A stretch of 40,988 nt of DNA, taken from positions 1 through 40,988 of the forward strand of contig JAHTBO010000014.1 of assembly GCA_019166125.1 (NCBI GenBank), in the 5' to 3' direction. The notes under the pieces were generated by a model, which was not told the origin of the DNA, made no database searches, and saw only the letters and a program-made list of their open reading frames with translations. Of the stretch, positions 1 to 7,963 are shown in pieces. Position 1 is the first letter of the stretch. Each line of letters opens with the position of its first letter. The position numbers and the translations under genes are program-made. The stretch comes from Alcaligenaceae bacterium CGII-47. GTDB taxonomy: Bacteria; Pseudomonadota; Gammaproteobacteria; Burkholderiales; Burkholderiaceae_B.

Positions 1-165
1 TTGGCCCAGCGGCTCAGAGCCGGCCTCGGCTTTGAGAGCCTTGCGCCAGTAATACAGTGACGCGGGGGCGATACCCTCCCGATCCGCATAAGCCTTGGTG
101 GTCAAGCCCTCGCGCTCAATGCACTGCAGGTGCGCTCGCCACCAGTCTCGATTCTTTGAAGTCAT
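1..165 (-). CDS. tnpA: IS66-type accessory protein TnpA, N-terminal part (runs off the window)
   Basis: The minus strand reads from an ATG at 165 to the window edge without a stop (55 codons seen). The product starts MTSKNRDWWRAHLQ and continues through ADREGIAPASLYYWRKALK, which is the helix-turn-helix pattern of the small TnpA/Orf1 proteins of IS66-family elements. These proteins normally sit upstream of tnpB and the large transposase tnpC. Only the first half is visible, so it cannot be judged whether the element is complete. No clear IS66 terminal repeat was recognised between 166 and 260. Confidence 0.7.
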   Translation of the reverse strand, partial: MTSKNRDWWRAHLQCIEREGLTTKAYADREGIAPASLYYWRKALKAEAGSEPLGQ

Positions 166-657
166 CTGCCGTATCCCAAAAGTAGCAACAGGCAAATGAT
201 GGGCTGAAGGTCATCAGCTGACAATTATGGGGAAGATGGATCGTTTACGTTTCTTCGTCAGACGGATACACCATCCATAGGTTCACATCTTCCGGCTCAT
301 ACATCCCCTAGAGGGGCTGTAAGCCCTCAGATTGCCGATCTCAGTACGGAATTGACAAAAATAAGCGTAAGTCATTGATATCTAAGGTCAAGCACACTCC
401 ATGATTTGCCAATACCCGTCAAACACCCCATAAAATCAACAATGATAATACAGATTATCATGTAAGAAACCCGCTGCCATCTGTTGTCGGCGCTCCCACT
501 CCCCGAACTAAATTCGGGGCCTCTCTGGAAGCAAGTTGGAGGATTGAGGGTCTGCGCAATCAGATATACGTATGGCGAGTTGGAGCCGCTATACTGATCG
601 AGGACTCTTCCTCGGCCGCTCGCGTATTGCGGGTGCAGTGAAAAGGACATTATTAGT
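166..657. other. Intergenic stretch without a supported gene
   Basis: No convincing coding signal was found. The one minus-strand reading frame of about 100 codons here has unremarkable composition and no family features, and is treated as chance. A short perfect hairpin lies at 501-519 (CCCCGAA, 5-nt loop, TTCGGGG), with no T-run on either side, so it is not a typical terminator. A Shine-Dalgarno-like AAGGA at 643-647 belongs to the pseudogene starting at 658. Confidence 0.5.
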
Positions 658-895
658 ATGATCGCAACTGATAACACCGCGCATTTTGAGTACCCGCTCC
701 CGGGCCGCTTGCAGCAGGACTGTGAGTACTACCTAGGTCACGGCAATAGATCTAAAAAGATACTTATGGGCAGGCGATGAGGCTGAGCAGATTGCAAAGA
801 TGAAGGAAATCTATGAAGGGCTGCCCGAAAAGCCGGAGTGGATAACACTTGAGAAAATTGCTCAGTACGAAGCAGAAATGCTTATGATTCAGTAA
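658..895 (+). pseudogene. Frameshifted small LPD11-like plasmid/ICE protein
   Basis: An ATG at 658, 10 nt after AAGGA, opens a frame reading through EYPLPGRLQQDCEYYLGHGNR and ends at a TGA at 778-780. One base out of frame, the reading continues as YLWAGDEAEQIAKMKEIYEG, then LPEKPEWITLEKIAQYEAEM, to a TAA at 893-895. Joined, this is a protein of about 79 residues resembling the LPD11 domain of large polyvalent proteins, found in plasmid and integrative-element proteins. The shift lies in the A-rich tctaaaaagatac at about 752-764 and looks like a one-base insertion. It is a relic of a conjugative element rather than part of the catabolic genes. The family name is recalled, not searched. Confidence 0.6.
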
Positions 896-922
896 CGACA
901 CTTTTACCTCCAACGCCTAAGT

Positions 923-1069
923 TTAGAGGGTTTTTTGTTCCAAGATCTGGGCGCGCAAATCAGAGCTAATGCCATCGTGGCCGAGAATTCCGTTGTCTAC
1001 CGTAATCAATATTCGAGCATTTGGGAATCGGTCTAAAGCCAGATCCACAACCGATCGGGATATGGCCAC
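923..1069 (-). other. Unrecognised small ORF or gene fragment at a junction
   Basis: On the minus strand a frame from GTG at 1069 to TAA at 923 encodes 48 residues, including VVDLALDRFPNARILITVDN and GISSDLRAQILEQKTL. Its composition looks like real protein, perhaps the C-terminal end of a larger one. The codon directly before the GTG is a stop. Its upstream edge meets the truncated kinase at about 1070-1073, so this is probably a remnant cut by the rearrangement that truncated the kinase. I do not recognise the family. Confidence 0.3.
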
Positions 1070-1072
1070 CTA

Positions 1073-2056
1073 TACAAGAAATTGGATTCGACCTTGCGTG
1101 GAAACATCGGCGCCGAGGTCGCGGCGGCCGTCGAGGTGGCCGGCATGGCCATCGTTGCGCCGGCTTTTCCGACCATGGGCCGCACCACCGTCAACGGCCA
1201 CCAACTGCTTAACGGCGTAGCGCTTCAGCACACGGAGGTGTGGCGCCATGAGGGCCTGCAAGGCACGTCCGACCTGGTCGGCATCATGCGCGGGCAGAAC
1301 TTAAACACGCTTGCAGTGGGTCTGTCTGACATCCGGGGGCCGGTAGATCTTTTCCGTAGTTTATTCATCAACAGCGCTCGGCAAGGCAAGCAGGTGCTGG
1401 TGTGCGATGCCGAGCGGGACGATGACCTTGCCCGTATAGCGCAGGCATCCTGGCAACTTCCCTTTCCTTGCTTCTGGGCAGGGTCCGCTGGGCTGGTCGG
1501 GCAGTTGGCCGCAGCAATCTCAAGCGGGCCCAGCATTGAAAGCCGGCCTGTGCCATCAGTGGCCGGCCGCTGTCTGGTCGTTGTTGGAAGCATGTCTGGC
1601 ATCAGTGGCGCACAGGTCGATCAACTGCGTCGCAAGCGTGCCATGCCACTGCTATCGGTATCCGCCGATGCGTTGATGGGTGCGGAAGCCCATGCCGGTT
1701 GGCTGCACTCGCAGGAAGCCCTTGCAGCAGCCTTGTCTCGCGGTGATGCAATGCTGGCCGTGTCATGCGTAACCCAGCTTGATCGAACAGTGGGCCCCGC
1801 CCTCAGCAAGGCCTTGGGTCGCCTCGTGGCCACTCAAGCCAGCCAAATTGGCGCAATCGTTGCAACAGGCGGAGAAACCGCCAGGGCGGTGCTGCATGCC
1901 CTGGGCGTCAGCAGATTAGACCTGGCGGCCGAGGTAGAGCCCGGGGTACCGATTTCGGTCGCCAGCGGTACTCGGACTTTGCCCGTCATTACCAAAGCCG
2001 GAGCGTTTGGCACAGCGATGACGCTAGTCCGCTGCTATGACGCTCTACGACGTTAA
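1073..2056 (+). pseudogene. Four-carbon acid sugar kinase (DUF1537), 5'-truncated
   Basis: Homology begins in mid-domain at 1073 with YKKLDSTLRGNIGAE, the substrate-loop motif of the DUF1537 kinases (OtnK/DtnK types), which phosphorylate D-threonate, D-erythronate or related four-carbon sugar acids. The remaining 327 codons run to TAA at 2056 and include the C-terminal nucleotide-binding part, with GAIVATGGETARAVLHALG near residue 265 and a terminal GVPISVASG...ITKAGAFG segment. Family members are about 400-430 residues, so roughly the first 90 are missing. The only available starts (a TTG at 1082 or a later codon) would fall inside the domain. It lies 19 bp before the PdxA2 gene, the usual kinase-dehydrogenase pairing. 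The 5' end is replaced by mobile-element debris, so it is very probably inactive. Confidence 0.8.
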
Positions 2057-2075
2057 ATATCACCTAAGGAAGCTC

Positions 2076-3083
2076 ATGCACCGCCCGATTATTGCTATCA
2101 CTATGGGGGACGCCGCCGGCATCGGACCCGAAATCATTGTCCAGAGCCTGGCGCACCGTGACCTCTACGACGGGTGCCGACCCTTGGTCATTGGTAGCGT
2201 CCCGCGCTTGCAGGAAGCGGCGCGCCTCGTTGGATCAAGCCTGAGCTTTCGCACCATAACGCAAGTAGCCGACGCGGCTTTCGTCCCCGGCGAAGTCGAC
2301 TGCTTCGACTTGGGCTCGATACCCGCCGGGCATCCCTTTGGCGAGCTATCCGCAGTTTGCGGCGACGCCGCCTATCAGTGCATCGCGCGCGCAGTCGAGC
2401 TGGCCATGCGCCACGAGATCGACGCCATCTGCACCGCGCCCTTGAACAAAGAGGCACTGCACGCCGCCGGCCATCTATATCCCGGGCACACCGAACTGTT
2501 GGCGCTGCTTACCGGCACGCCCGAAGTGTCGATGATGCTGGTCGCACCTAACTTGCGCGTAATTCATGTGACCACGCACATCGGATTGCTTGATGCCATT
2601 CACAAGATCGAGCCAGGCTTGGTCGAGCGCACCATTGCCCGCGGTTACGAGACTTTGCGTAGCGCCGGCATCGACGCACCTCGAATAGGCGTATGCGGGA
2701 TCAATCCGCATGCGGGCGAAAACGGCTTGTTCGGCAACGGCGAGGAAGAGCTGAAGATTGTTCCCGCCGTGCTGGCGCAACAAGCCCTGGGACGCAAGGT
2801 GGAAGGGCCCTTGCCGGCCGACGCCCTGTTCTTCCGGGCCGCCCGCGGCGACTTCGACCTGGTGGTGGCGATGTATCATGATCAGGGCCATGCGCCCGTC
2901 AAGGTAATGGGGCTGGAGGCTGGTGTGAACGTAACAGTCGGCCTGCCCGTAATCCGCACTTCCGTTGATCACGGCACGGCGTTCGACATTGCGGGCAAGG
3001 GCGTCGCCGACGAACGCAGTATGCTCGAGGCTTTACGTATTGCCACCCAACTGGCTGGTCACAAGGCCGCCGTCCATCAATAA
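2076..3083 (+). CDS. pdxA2: PdxA2-type 4-phospho-sugar-acid dehydrogenase
   Basis: The 335-residue protein starts MHRPIIAITMGDAAGIGPEI, the N-terminal signature of the PdxA family, and has GHTELLA near residue 142 and YHDQGHAPVK near residue 268, carrying conserved metal-binding histidines. PdxA proper oxidises 4-phosphohydroxy-L-threonine in pyridoxal phosphate synthesis. The paralogues beside DUF1537 kinases act on 4-phospho-D-threonate or 4-phospho-D-erythronate. The neighbours here (kinase 19 bp upstream, DeoR regulator 8 bp downstream) support the catabolic role. The start at 2076 is chosen because AAGGAAG lies just upstream; a longer frame to 2037 has no such site. The gene itself looks intact, but its partner kinase is truncated and its regulator is split by an insertion sequence. 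Confidence 0.82.
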   Translation: MHRPIIAITMGDAAGIGPEIIVQSLAHRDLYDGCRPLVIGSVPRLQEAARLVGSSLSFRTITQVADAAFVPGEVDCFDLGSIPAGHPFGELSAVCGDAAYQCIARAVELAMRHEIDAICTAPLNKEALHAAGHLYPGHTELLALLTGTPEVSMMLVAPNLRVIHVTTHIGLLDAIHKIEPGLVERTIARGYETLRSAGIDAPRIGVCGINPHAGENGLFGNGEEELKIVPAVLAQQALGRKVEGPLPADALFFRAARGDFDLVVAMYHDQGHAPVKVMGLEAGVNVTVGLPVIRTSVDHGTAFDIAGKGVADERSMLEALRIATQLAGHKAAVHQ

Positions 3084-3657
3084 CCCTGCCTATGTCATCG
3101 TCCAAAACCCGCGAGCGCCAACAGCGCATACTTAACCTGGTCCACAAAGGCGTTGCCGATGTCGAAGAACTGAGCAGGCAATTGGATGTGTCTTTGTCGA
3201 CCATCAGGCGCGACTTGAATCGCCTGGCCCTAGAAGGTCGACTTGTGCGTACATACGGGGGCGCGGCGTTCGTAAACCACGATCGCCGCGAACAAACGCT
3301 GAACGAACGCATGCTTATGCAGCGTCAGCAAAAGCAAGCCATAGCTGCCCTTGCGGCTCAACAGGTTCAGGAAGGCGATACCCTGATTCTCGATGCCGGC
3401 ACGACGACAGCGGCCTTGGCGCGAGTGCTTTGCGGGCGGGGCGACCTGCATGTGATCACGAACAATATCGAGGCGCTCACCATCCTGGCCAACGACCCCG
3501 ATATACGCATCACCATGCTGGGCGGGGATGTACGCAAGCTAAGCATGGGGTCGGTTGGGCCGCTTACCGAGCTGGCACTCGCAAGGCTAAGCGCCGACAA
3601 GGTGTTTTTGGGCGCCGATGGCATTGTGGCCAGCCGGGGTTTATGCGAAGCCAGCTC

Positions 3658-3661
3658 GGAC
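3658..3661. repeat. Target site duplication GGAC, left copy
   Basis: GGAC directly precedes the left terminal repeat of the IS3 element and is repeated at 4855-4858 directly after the right terminal repeat. A 4-bp duplication fits IS3-family subgroups such as IS407. Collapsing the two copies restores the deoR reading frame, which confirms the boundaries. Confidence 0.88.
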
Positions 3662-3723
3662 GGTAATCCCCCCGTATATCCGCAGTGATCGAAGGTAGAA
3701 TTTCCATAACAAGGAAATTCGCA

Positions 3724-3990
3724 ATGAAGCAATCCAGATTCACCGACAGCCAGATCATGGCAATTCTCAAACAGGCCGAAGCCGGCACCCCGGTGCCACA
3801 GCTGTGCCGCGAACACGGCATGAGCAGCGCCTCCTTTTACAAGTGGCGCGCCAAGTATGGCGGCATGGACACCTCGATGGTGGCACGCCTGAAGGAGCTT
3901 GAGACTGAAAACAGGCAACTTAAGAAGATGTACGCCGAAGAGCGTCTGAAGGCTGAAATGGTGCAGGAAGCGCTACGAAAAAAGTGGTAG
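3724..3990 (+). CDS. IS3-family OrfA (DNA-binding protein)
   Basis: Eighty-eight residues starting [21 protein letters not shown], with a helix-turn-helix ([22 protein letters not shown], residues about 25-46) followed by a leucine-zipper-like helix ([21 protein letters not shown]). This is the standard OrfA of IS3 elements, which binds the ends and, fused to OrfB by frameshifting, forms the transposase. The ATG at 3724 is chosen because AAGGA precedes it at 3711-3715. The last codons carry the slippery sequence. Confidence 0.92.
   Translation: MKQSRFTDSQIMAILKQAEAGTPVPQLCREHGMSSASFYKWRAKYGGMDTSMVARLKELETENRQLKKMYAEERLKAEMVQEALRKKW
3978..3984 (+). promoter_or_regulatory. Programmed -1 ribosomal frameshift site A-AAA-AAG
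   Basis: AAAAAAG stands in the canonical phase for -1 slippage in the orfA frame (A at the third position of one codon, then AAA, AAG). The orfA stop follows two codons later, and the orfB frame is entered by the shift. This is the known way IS3 elements make OrfAB transposase. Slippage itself is inferred. Confidence 0.85.
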
Positions 3991-4838
3991 CGCCATCTCG
4001 ACGAAAAGAGATGGCGCGTTGTGCCATTGCGCACTTTAAATCCAGTATCCGCTTGGCCTGCCAGGCGTTTGGTATCAGTCAAAGTGGCTACCACTACCAA
4101 GCCAAGCAGGCCGATGACAACGAGGTCATCGCCGATTGGCTGATCCGGCTCACAACGGCCCAGCGTAACTGGGGCTTTGGCTTATGTTTCCTGTACTTAC
4201 GCAACATCAAAGGCTTTACGTGGAATCACAAGAAAGTGTATCGGATCTATCGTGAGCTGGAGCTCAATTTGCGCATCAAACCCAAGAAACGCCTGGTACG
4301 CGAGCGCCCCGATCCGCTGGGCACTGCCACCGATATCAATCAAGTCTGGTCGATGGATTTTATGCACGATCAGCTGGCTGACGGTCGCAGCATCCGGCTA
4401 TTCAATGTGGTCGATGACTTTAACCGCGAGGGGCTAGGGATTGAGGTGGACTTCTCCTTGCCAGCGGAACGCGTAACACGAGCCTTGGACCAGATCATTG
4501 AATGGCGCGGCAAGCCGGCCTGTCTACGTTGCGATAATGGTCCCGAACTCGTTGGCAAAACGATGCTTGAATGGGCTGCAAGCCGCCGCATTACTCTGAT
4601 CCATACTCAGCCTGGCAATCCGCAGCAAAATGCCTACGTCGAGCGCTATAACCGAACCGTGCGCTATGATTGGCTGGCTCAAAACCTGTTTGGCAGTCTG
4701 GAGGAAGTTCAGCTGGGCGCCACCGACTGGCTCTGGACTTACAACAACGAACGGCCCAACATGGCCTTGGGCGGCATCACCCCGAGGCAGAAATTAGCCA
4801 GTAAATATCTAACCGATTCTACTGCCGTTTACTGCTGA
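3984..4838 (+). CDS. IS3-family OrfB (DDE transposase catalytic part)
   Basis: The frame has 284 codons and overlaps the end of orfA. It contains the HTH_21-like segment ([17 protein letters not shown]) and an rve integrase core with the DDE residues in [20 protein letters not shown] and [10 protein letters not shown]. The second D and the E are about 35 residues apart, as in the family. The C-terminal [19 protein letters not shown] is typical. The nominal GTG start at 3984 sits in the slippery site, so translation probably comes from the OrfAB frameshift rather than independent initiation. Confidence 0.92.
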   Translation: MVAPSRRKEMARCAIAHFKSSIRLACQAFGISQSGYHYQAKQADDNEVIADWLIRLTTAQRNWGFGLCFLYLRNIKGFTWNHKKVYRIYRELELNLRIKPKKRLVRERPDPLGTATDINQVWSMDFMHDQLADGRSIRLFNVVDDFNREGLGIEVDFSLPAERVTRALDQIIEWRGKPACLRCDNGPELVGKTMLEWAASRRITLIHTQPGNPQQNAYVERYNRTVRYDWLAQNLFGSLEEVQLGATDWLWTYNNERPNMALGGITPRQKLASKYLTDSTAVYC

Positions 4839-4854
4839 GTATGGGGGGATTACC

Positions 4855-4858
4855 GGAC
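4855..4858. repeat. Target site duplication GGAC, right copy
   Basis: Second copy of the 4-bp duplication made when the IS3 element entered deoR; see the copy at 3658-3661. The deoR sequence resumes with CAG (Gln) at 4859. Confidence 0.88.
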
Positions 4859-5084
4859 CAGGCTTATCTGAAAGAGAAGATGATGGAGCAGGCGGACGCG
4901 GTCTTCGTGCTGGCCGATTCGTCCAAGCTGGGCTTTGCGGGGCAGCAAGCCTGGACGCCGATGAATCGGCCCTGGACGCTGATTACTGATGCGGATGCAA
5001 GTGCGGAGAAGCTTGCGCCTTTTCGGGCGTTGGGGAATTTAACGGTGTTGGTGGCTTGAGGTAAGCAGTTTGCAATCGCGAAAC

Positions 5085-5327
5085 CTAGGCAGCCAATACC
5101 CTATCCAGCTCCACAATAATCTGAAGTAGTACGTCGGAGCCCTTCAGCAATTGCTCTGGCTCTATCCATTCCTCCGCGCTGTGGCTCCTGCCGTGCAAGC
5201 AAGGAATGAAGATCATTCCCACTGGGCCGGTTTTCGCCACATACACAGCATCGTGGTGGCCGGCGCCGCTGGGCATGCGCATGCTTTGGTGACCTAAAGA
5301 CGGATTACCGGCCGAAGCCGCCCCCAC
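5085..5327 (-). pseudogene. M20-family amidohydrolase, C-terminal fragment only
   Basis: On the minus strand, 80 codons ending at 5085 contain SMRMPSGAGHHDAVYVAKTG and MIFIPCLHGRSHSAEEW. These are the last motifs of M20-type hydantoinase/N-carbamoyl amino acid hydrolase and allantoate amidohydrolase proteins, which are normally about 410 residues. The N-terminal 80% is missing. The upstream edge meets the end of livM at 5327-5340, so a deletion or rearrangement brought the two together. There is a doubled His (GAGHHDA) where the family normally has GAGHDA. It cannot make a working enzyme. Confidence 0.72.
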
Positions 5328-5339
5328 GTTTCGATGAGG

Positions 5340-6338
5340 TCACCCAGAAGATAAGCCATTTGCAATACGGACACGCAATCTCTTGAATAGCGGTGCCAAC
5401 TCACCCACCAAACCACGCCGAAATGCCAATACGCATGCTACGAAAATGAACCCGATTACCGTGGTGATAGATTGATCCATTGTGCTGAGGCTTTCGATAC
5501 CGCTGATATTGGCCAGGAAGCGGCCGATTTCGCCGAGTCGGTTTTCCAGGCTTACGATGACGACGGCACCTACGATAGGACCGAGCAACGTACCTAGGCC
5601 GCCGACAAGTGCCATCAACACCACGGTGCCGGACATCGCCCAGTGCACGTCGGTTAACGTTTCCAAGCCCAGCACTACTGTCTTGATCGATCCAGCCAGT
5701 CCCGCCACCGCCGCCGAGAGGACAAAGGCCAACAGCTTGTATCGATTGACATCGTAGCCCAGCGATATTGCTCGAGGTTCGTTTTCCTTAATAACCCGGA
5801 TTACCTGTCCGAACGGCGAATGTATTGTTCGGACGATGAGGGCGAAGCCCGCAATCGTAATTGCCAATACGACATAATAGAGCACCATGTCGTTGTCCAA
5901 GCCCAGTTGCCCGACCAAATGGCCACGTGGCACGCCTTGCAGTCCGTCTTCGCCTCCCGTGAAAGGAGCCTGTAGAAATATGAAGAACATCATCTGGGAT
6001 AGAGCGAGTGTAATCATCGTGAAATAGATGCCCTGGCGGCGGATCGCTAGTACGCCCATTGCCAGACCGAGCATAGCTGCGCCCATGACCCCCAGAAGTA
6101 CCCCCAATTCAAACGGTAGATTCAAGTGCTTGAGTGCATAGCCGGTGAAGTATCCAGCCCCTCCGAAAAATGTGGCGTGACCGAAACTGAGCAGTCCGGT
6201 GTATCCAATCAGCAGATTGAACGCGCAGGCGAACAGAGCAAAGCAAAGCACCTTCATCAGGAAAACGGGATAGACGTACATAGGCAGCACCAGTAGTACC
6301 ATTAAGGCGACACCGTAAGTAAGTTTTTGGTTCATCAT
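5340..6338 (-). CDS. livM: Branched-chain-type ABC transporter permease LivM
   Basis: A 332-residue very hydrophobic protein with about nine predicted membrane segments and the family pattern FNLLIGYTGLLSFGHATFFG near residue 40. It pairs with LivH to form the inner-membrane channel of a HAAT-family ABC importer. In aromatic and alicyclic acid clusters such systems often carry carboxylates rather than leucine. The start is taken at the ATG-ATG near 6338, 6 nt after GGAG; the TTG at 6350 has no ribosome site. It is the last gene of the minus-strand operon, 16 bp after livH. Its stop lies only 13 bp from the M20 fragment, so its last few residues may have been altered by the junction. Confidence 0.88.
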   Translation of the reverse strand: MMNQKLTYGVALMVLLVLPMYVYPVFLMKVLCFALFACAFNLLIGYTGLLSFGHATFFGGAGYFTGYALKHLNLPFELGVLLGVMGAAMLGLAMGVLAIRRQGIYFTMITLALSQMMFFIFLQAPFTGGEDGLQGVPRGHLVGQLGLDNDMVLYYVVLAITIAGFALIVRTIHSPFGQVIRVIKENEPRAISLGYDVNRYKLLAFVLSAAVAGLAGSIKTVVLGLETLTDVHWAMSGTVVLMALVGGLGTLLGPIVGAVVIVSLENRLGEIGRFLANISGIESLSTMDQSITTVIGFIFVACVLAFRRGLVGELAPLFKRLRVRIANGLSSG

Positions 6339-6354
6339 TTCGTACTCCAATGGG

Positions 6355-7242
6355 TTATTTTTCTTTGCCGAACAATCCAGCAGGACGCAGCAGCAATACT
6401 ATCGCCATGATGATGAACACTACAGTTGCCGATAGTTCCGGATAGAACACGCGAGTTAATCCTTCAATTACACCCAATAAGAGCCCAGTGAAAATTGCGC
6501 CTACAAGTGAACCCATACCGCCAATCACGACCACCGCGAAAACAGTAATGGTGAGGTTTGATCCCATCAGCGGCGTAACTTGCATGACGGGCGCCGCCAA
6601 TACGCCCGCAAAAGCGGCAAGCGCTACGCCAAAACCATAGGTCAGCATGACCATGCGAGGCACATTCACGCCGAAGGTTTCCACTATGTCGGGACGCTCG
6701 GTGCCTGCCCTGAGATAAGAGCCTATACGGGTCTTCTCGATGACATACCACGTTGCAAAGCAAACCATCAGAGAGGCTATGATGATCCACGCACGATAGT
6801 TGGGCAGGATCATGAACCCTAAATTCGTTGCCCCCGAGAGCTGTTGTGGGGCCGCATAAGGTTGGCCAGATACGCCATATAGCGAACGGAATACACCTTC
6901 TAGAATCAGCGTGATGCCAAACGTCAGCAGTAAACCGTACACATGATCAAGCTTGTACAAATGGCGTAGCAATGTTCTTTCGATAACCATACCGAACAAA
7001 CCGATAATCACCGGTGCAATCAGCAGCATGGCCCAATAGTTGATGCCGAAGTATTCCAGCCCCATCCACGCCATGAAGGCGCCCATCATGAAAAGCGCAC
7101 CGTGGGCGAAGTTGATGACGTTGAGTAGACCGAAGATGATCGCCAGCCCAAGAGACAACACGGCGTAGAATGCGCCGTTGACCAATCCGAGTAATAGTTG
7201 AGTCAGTAAAACTTGAATAGAAATGCCGAATATTTCAGTCAT
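6355..7242 (-). CDS. livH: Branched-chain-type ABC transporter permease LivH
   Basis: The 295-residue membrane protein carries the LivH hallmarks: GLVNGAFYAVLSLGLAIIFG (residues about 19-38), NVINFAHGALFMMGAFMAW, and the ATPase-contact loop VIGGMGSLVGAIFTGLLLG near residue 240. With LivM it forms the translocation pathway of the importer. It follows livF by 7 bp in the same operon. Nothing suggests damage. The transported compound cannot be read from the sequence; the operon companions (CoA ligase, alcohol dehydrogenase) suggest an organic acid that is then converted to its CoA ester. Confidence 0.92.
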   Translation of the reverse strand: MTEIFGISIQVLLTQLLLGLVNGAFYAVLSLGLAIIFGLLNVINFAHGALFMMGAFMAWMGLEYFGINYWAMLLIAPVIIGLFGMVIERTLLRHLYKLDHVYGLLLTFGITLILEGVFRSLYGVSGQPYAAPQQLSGATNLGFMILPNYRAWIIIASLMVCFATWYVIEKTRIGSYLRAGTERPDIVETFGVNVPRMVMLTYGFGVALAAFAGVLAAPVMQVTPLMGSNLTITVFAVVVIGGMGSLVGAIFTGLLLGVIEGLTRVFYPELSATVVFIIMAIVLLLRPAGLFGKEK

Positions 7243-7249
7243 GGGATCG

Positions 7250-7963
7250 CTACACTCCTAGCAGCTCGTTAAGCAACGGCGTTTTCTGTTCCAGTTCCGA
7301 TGCGCCGATCTCAGCCACGACACAGCCATGCTCCACCACATAAAATCGGTCAGCCAGGGGTGCCGCGAAGTGGAAATTCTGCTCTACCATGACGATGGTG
7401 TAGCCCTTTTCCTTCAAGGAAGTGATCATGCGCGCGAGCGCTTGGACAATGATCGGTGCCAAGCCTTCCGAAATCTCGTCCAATAACAGCAACTTCGCCC
7501 CGGTACGCAAAATTCGCGCAACCGCCAGCATTTGCTGCTCTCCGCCTGATAGACGGGTTCCCGGGCTATGTCGGCGTTCGGCGAGATTCGGAAACATTTC
7601 GTAGATCTCGTCTACCGACATCCCGGTGCTAGCGCGGGATATCCTGGGGGGCAACAACAGATTCTCTTCGGCCGACAGCGACGAGAATATCGCCCGCTCT
7701 TCAGGGCAGTAACCCACACCTAAGTAAGCGATTTTATAAGTGGGCATGCCTATCGCTTCGACTCCGTTGATGCGGATGGAGCCTTTGCGCGTATCGATCA
7801 ATCCTAAAATTGAACGTAGTGCGGTCGTCCTTCCGGCACCGTTGCGGCCCAGCAACGTTACGACCTCCCCGGGGCATACGGAAAAATTCATACCGTGCAA
7901 CACATGCGACTCGCCATACCACGCATGAAGATTCTCGACGGAAAGGGCGGCCAGCTCGCTCAT
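7250..7963 (-). CDS. livF: Branched-chain-type ABC transporter ATPase LivF
   Basis: A 237-residue ABC ATPase with signature LSGGEQQML (near residue 138), Walker B LLLLDEISEGLAP (near residue 158) and the H-loop region MVEQNFHFA. The Walker A motif reads GRNGAGRTT: the usual lysine is an arginine, encoded by AGG. Part of the LivF family may share this Arg variant (recollection), so it need not mean loss of function. It overlaps livG by 4 bp and works as the heterodimer partner of LivG on the cytoplasmic face of LivHM. Confidence 0.92.
   Translation of the reverse strand: MSELAALSVENLHAWYGESHVLHGMNFSVCPGEVVTLLGRNGAGRTTALRSILGLIDTRKGSIRINGVEAIGMPTYKIAYLGVGYCPEERAIFSSLSAEENLLLPPRISRASTGMSVDEIYEMFPNLAERRHSPGTRLSGGEQQMLAVARILRTGAKLLLLDEISEGLAPIIVQALARMITSLKEKGYTIVMVEQNFHFAAPLADRFYVVEHGCVVAEIGASELEQKTPLLNELLGV

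Larger units (their letters stand above)
3662..4854 (+). mobile_element. Complete IS3-family insertion sequence, 1,193 bp
   Basis: The element is bounded by perfect 12-bp inverted repeats, GGTAATCCCCCC at 3662-3673 and its complement at 4843-4854, with weaker similarity (a shared GCAGT) further in. It carries orfA and orfB overlapping at a slippery A6G, and is flanked by the 4-bp duplication GGAC. Both reading frames are open and the catalytic residues are present, so it may still be active. The duplication is unblemished, which suggests a recent insertion. The exact subgroup was not established; the OrfA type and 4-bp duplication suggest IS407/IS2-like relatives. Confidence 0.92.
3092..5059 (+). 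pseudogene. DeoR-family transcriptional repressor split by an IS3 element
   Basis: The gene reads from ATG 3092 to 3661 and resumes at 4859, ending at TGA 5059. The first part has the DeoR helix-turn-helix (VEELSRQLDVSLSTIRRDLN, residues about 25-44) and the start of the sugar-phosphate sensor domain (LDAGTTTAALARVL; TNNIEALTILAN; MLGGDV). The second part has the conserved tail (KMMEQADAVFVLADSSKLG). Removing 3662-4858, that is the element plus one copy of GGAC, restores an uninterrupted frame reading CEASSDQAYLKEKM, giving a product of normal length near 256 residues. It most likely controlled the kinase/PdxA2 genes upstream. Loss of the sensor tail should leave it inactive or truncated. Confidence 0.88.

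Noticed and set aside
501..519. CCCCGAA/TTCGGGG hairpin as a transcription terminator
   Set aside because: There is no T-run on either side and no intact gene ending next to it.
372..677. Minus-strand frame of 101 codons in the left intergenic region
   Set aside because: No family motif, no ribosome site, and it overlaps the start of the better supported LPD11-like pseudogene on the other strand.
2475..2972. Long minus-strand frame inside pdxA2
   Set aside because: Shadow frame opposite a clear conserved gene; its translation has no recognisable domain.
3367..3918. Minus-strand frame of 183 codons spanning the deoR/IS3 junction
   Set aside because: It crosses an insertion boundary, so it cannot be an ancestral gene, and it is antisense to two well-supported coding regions.
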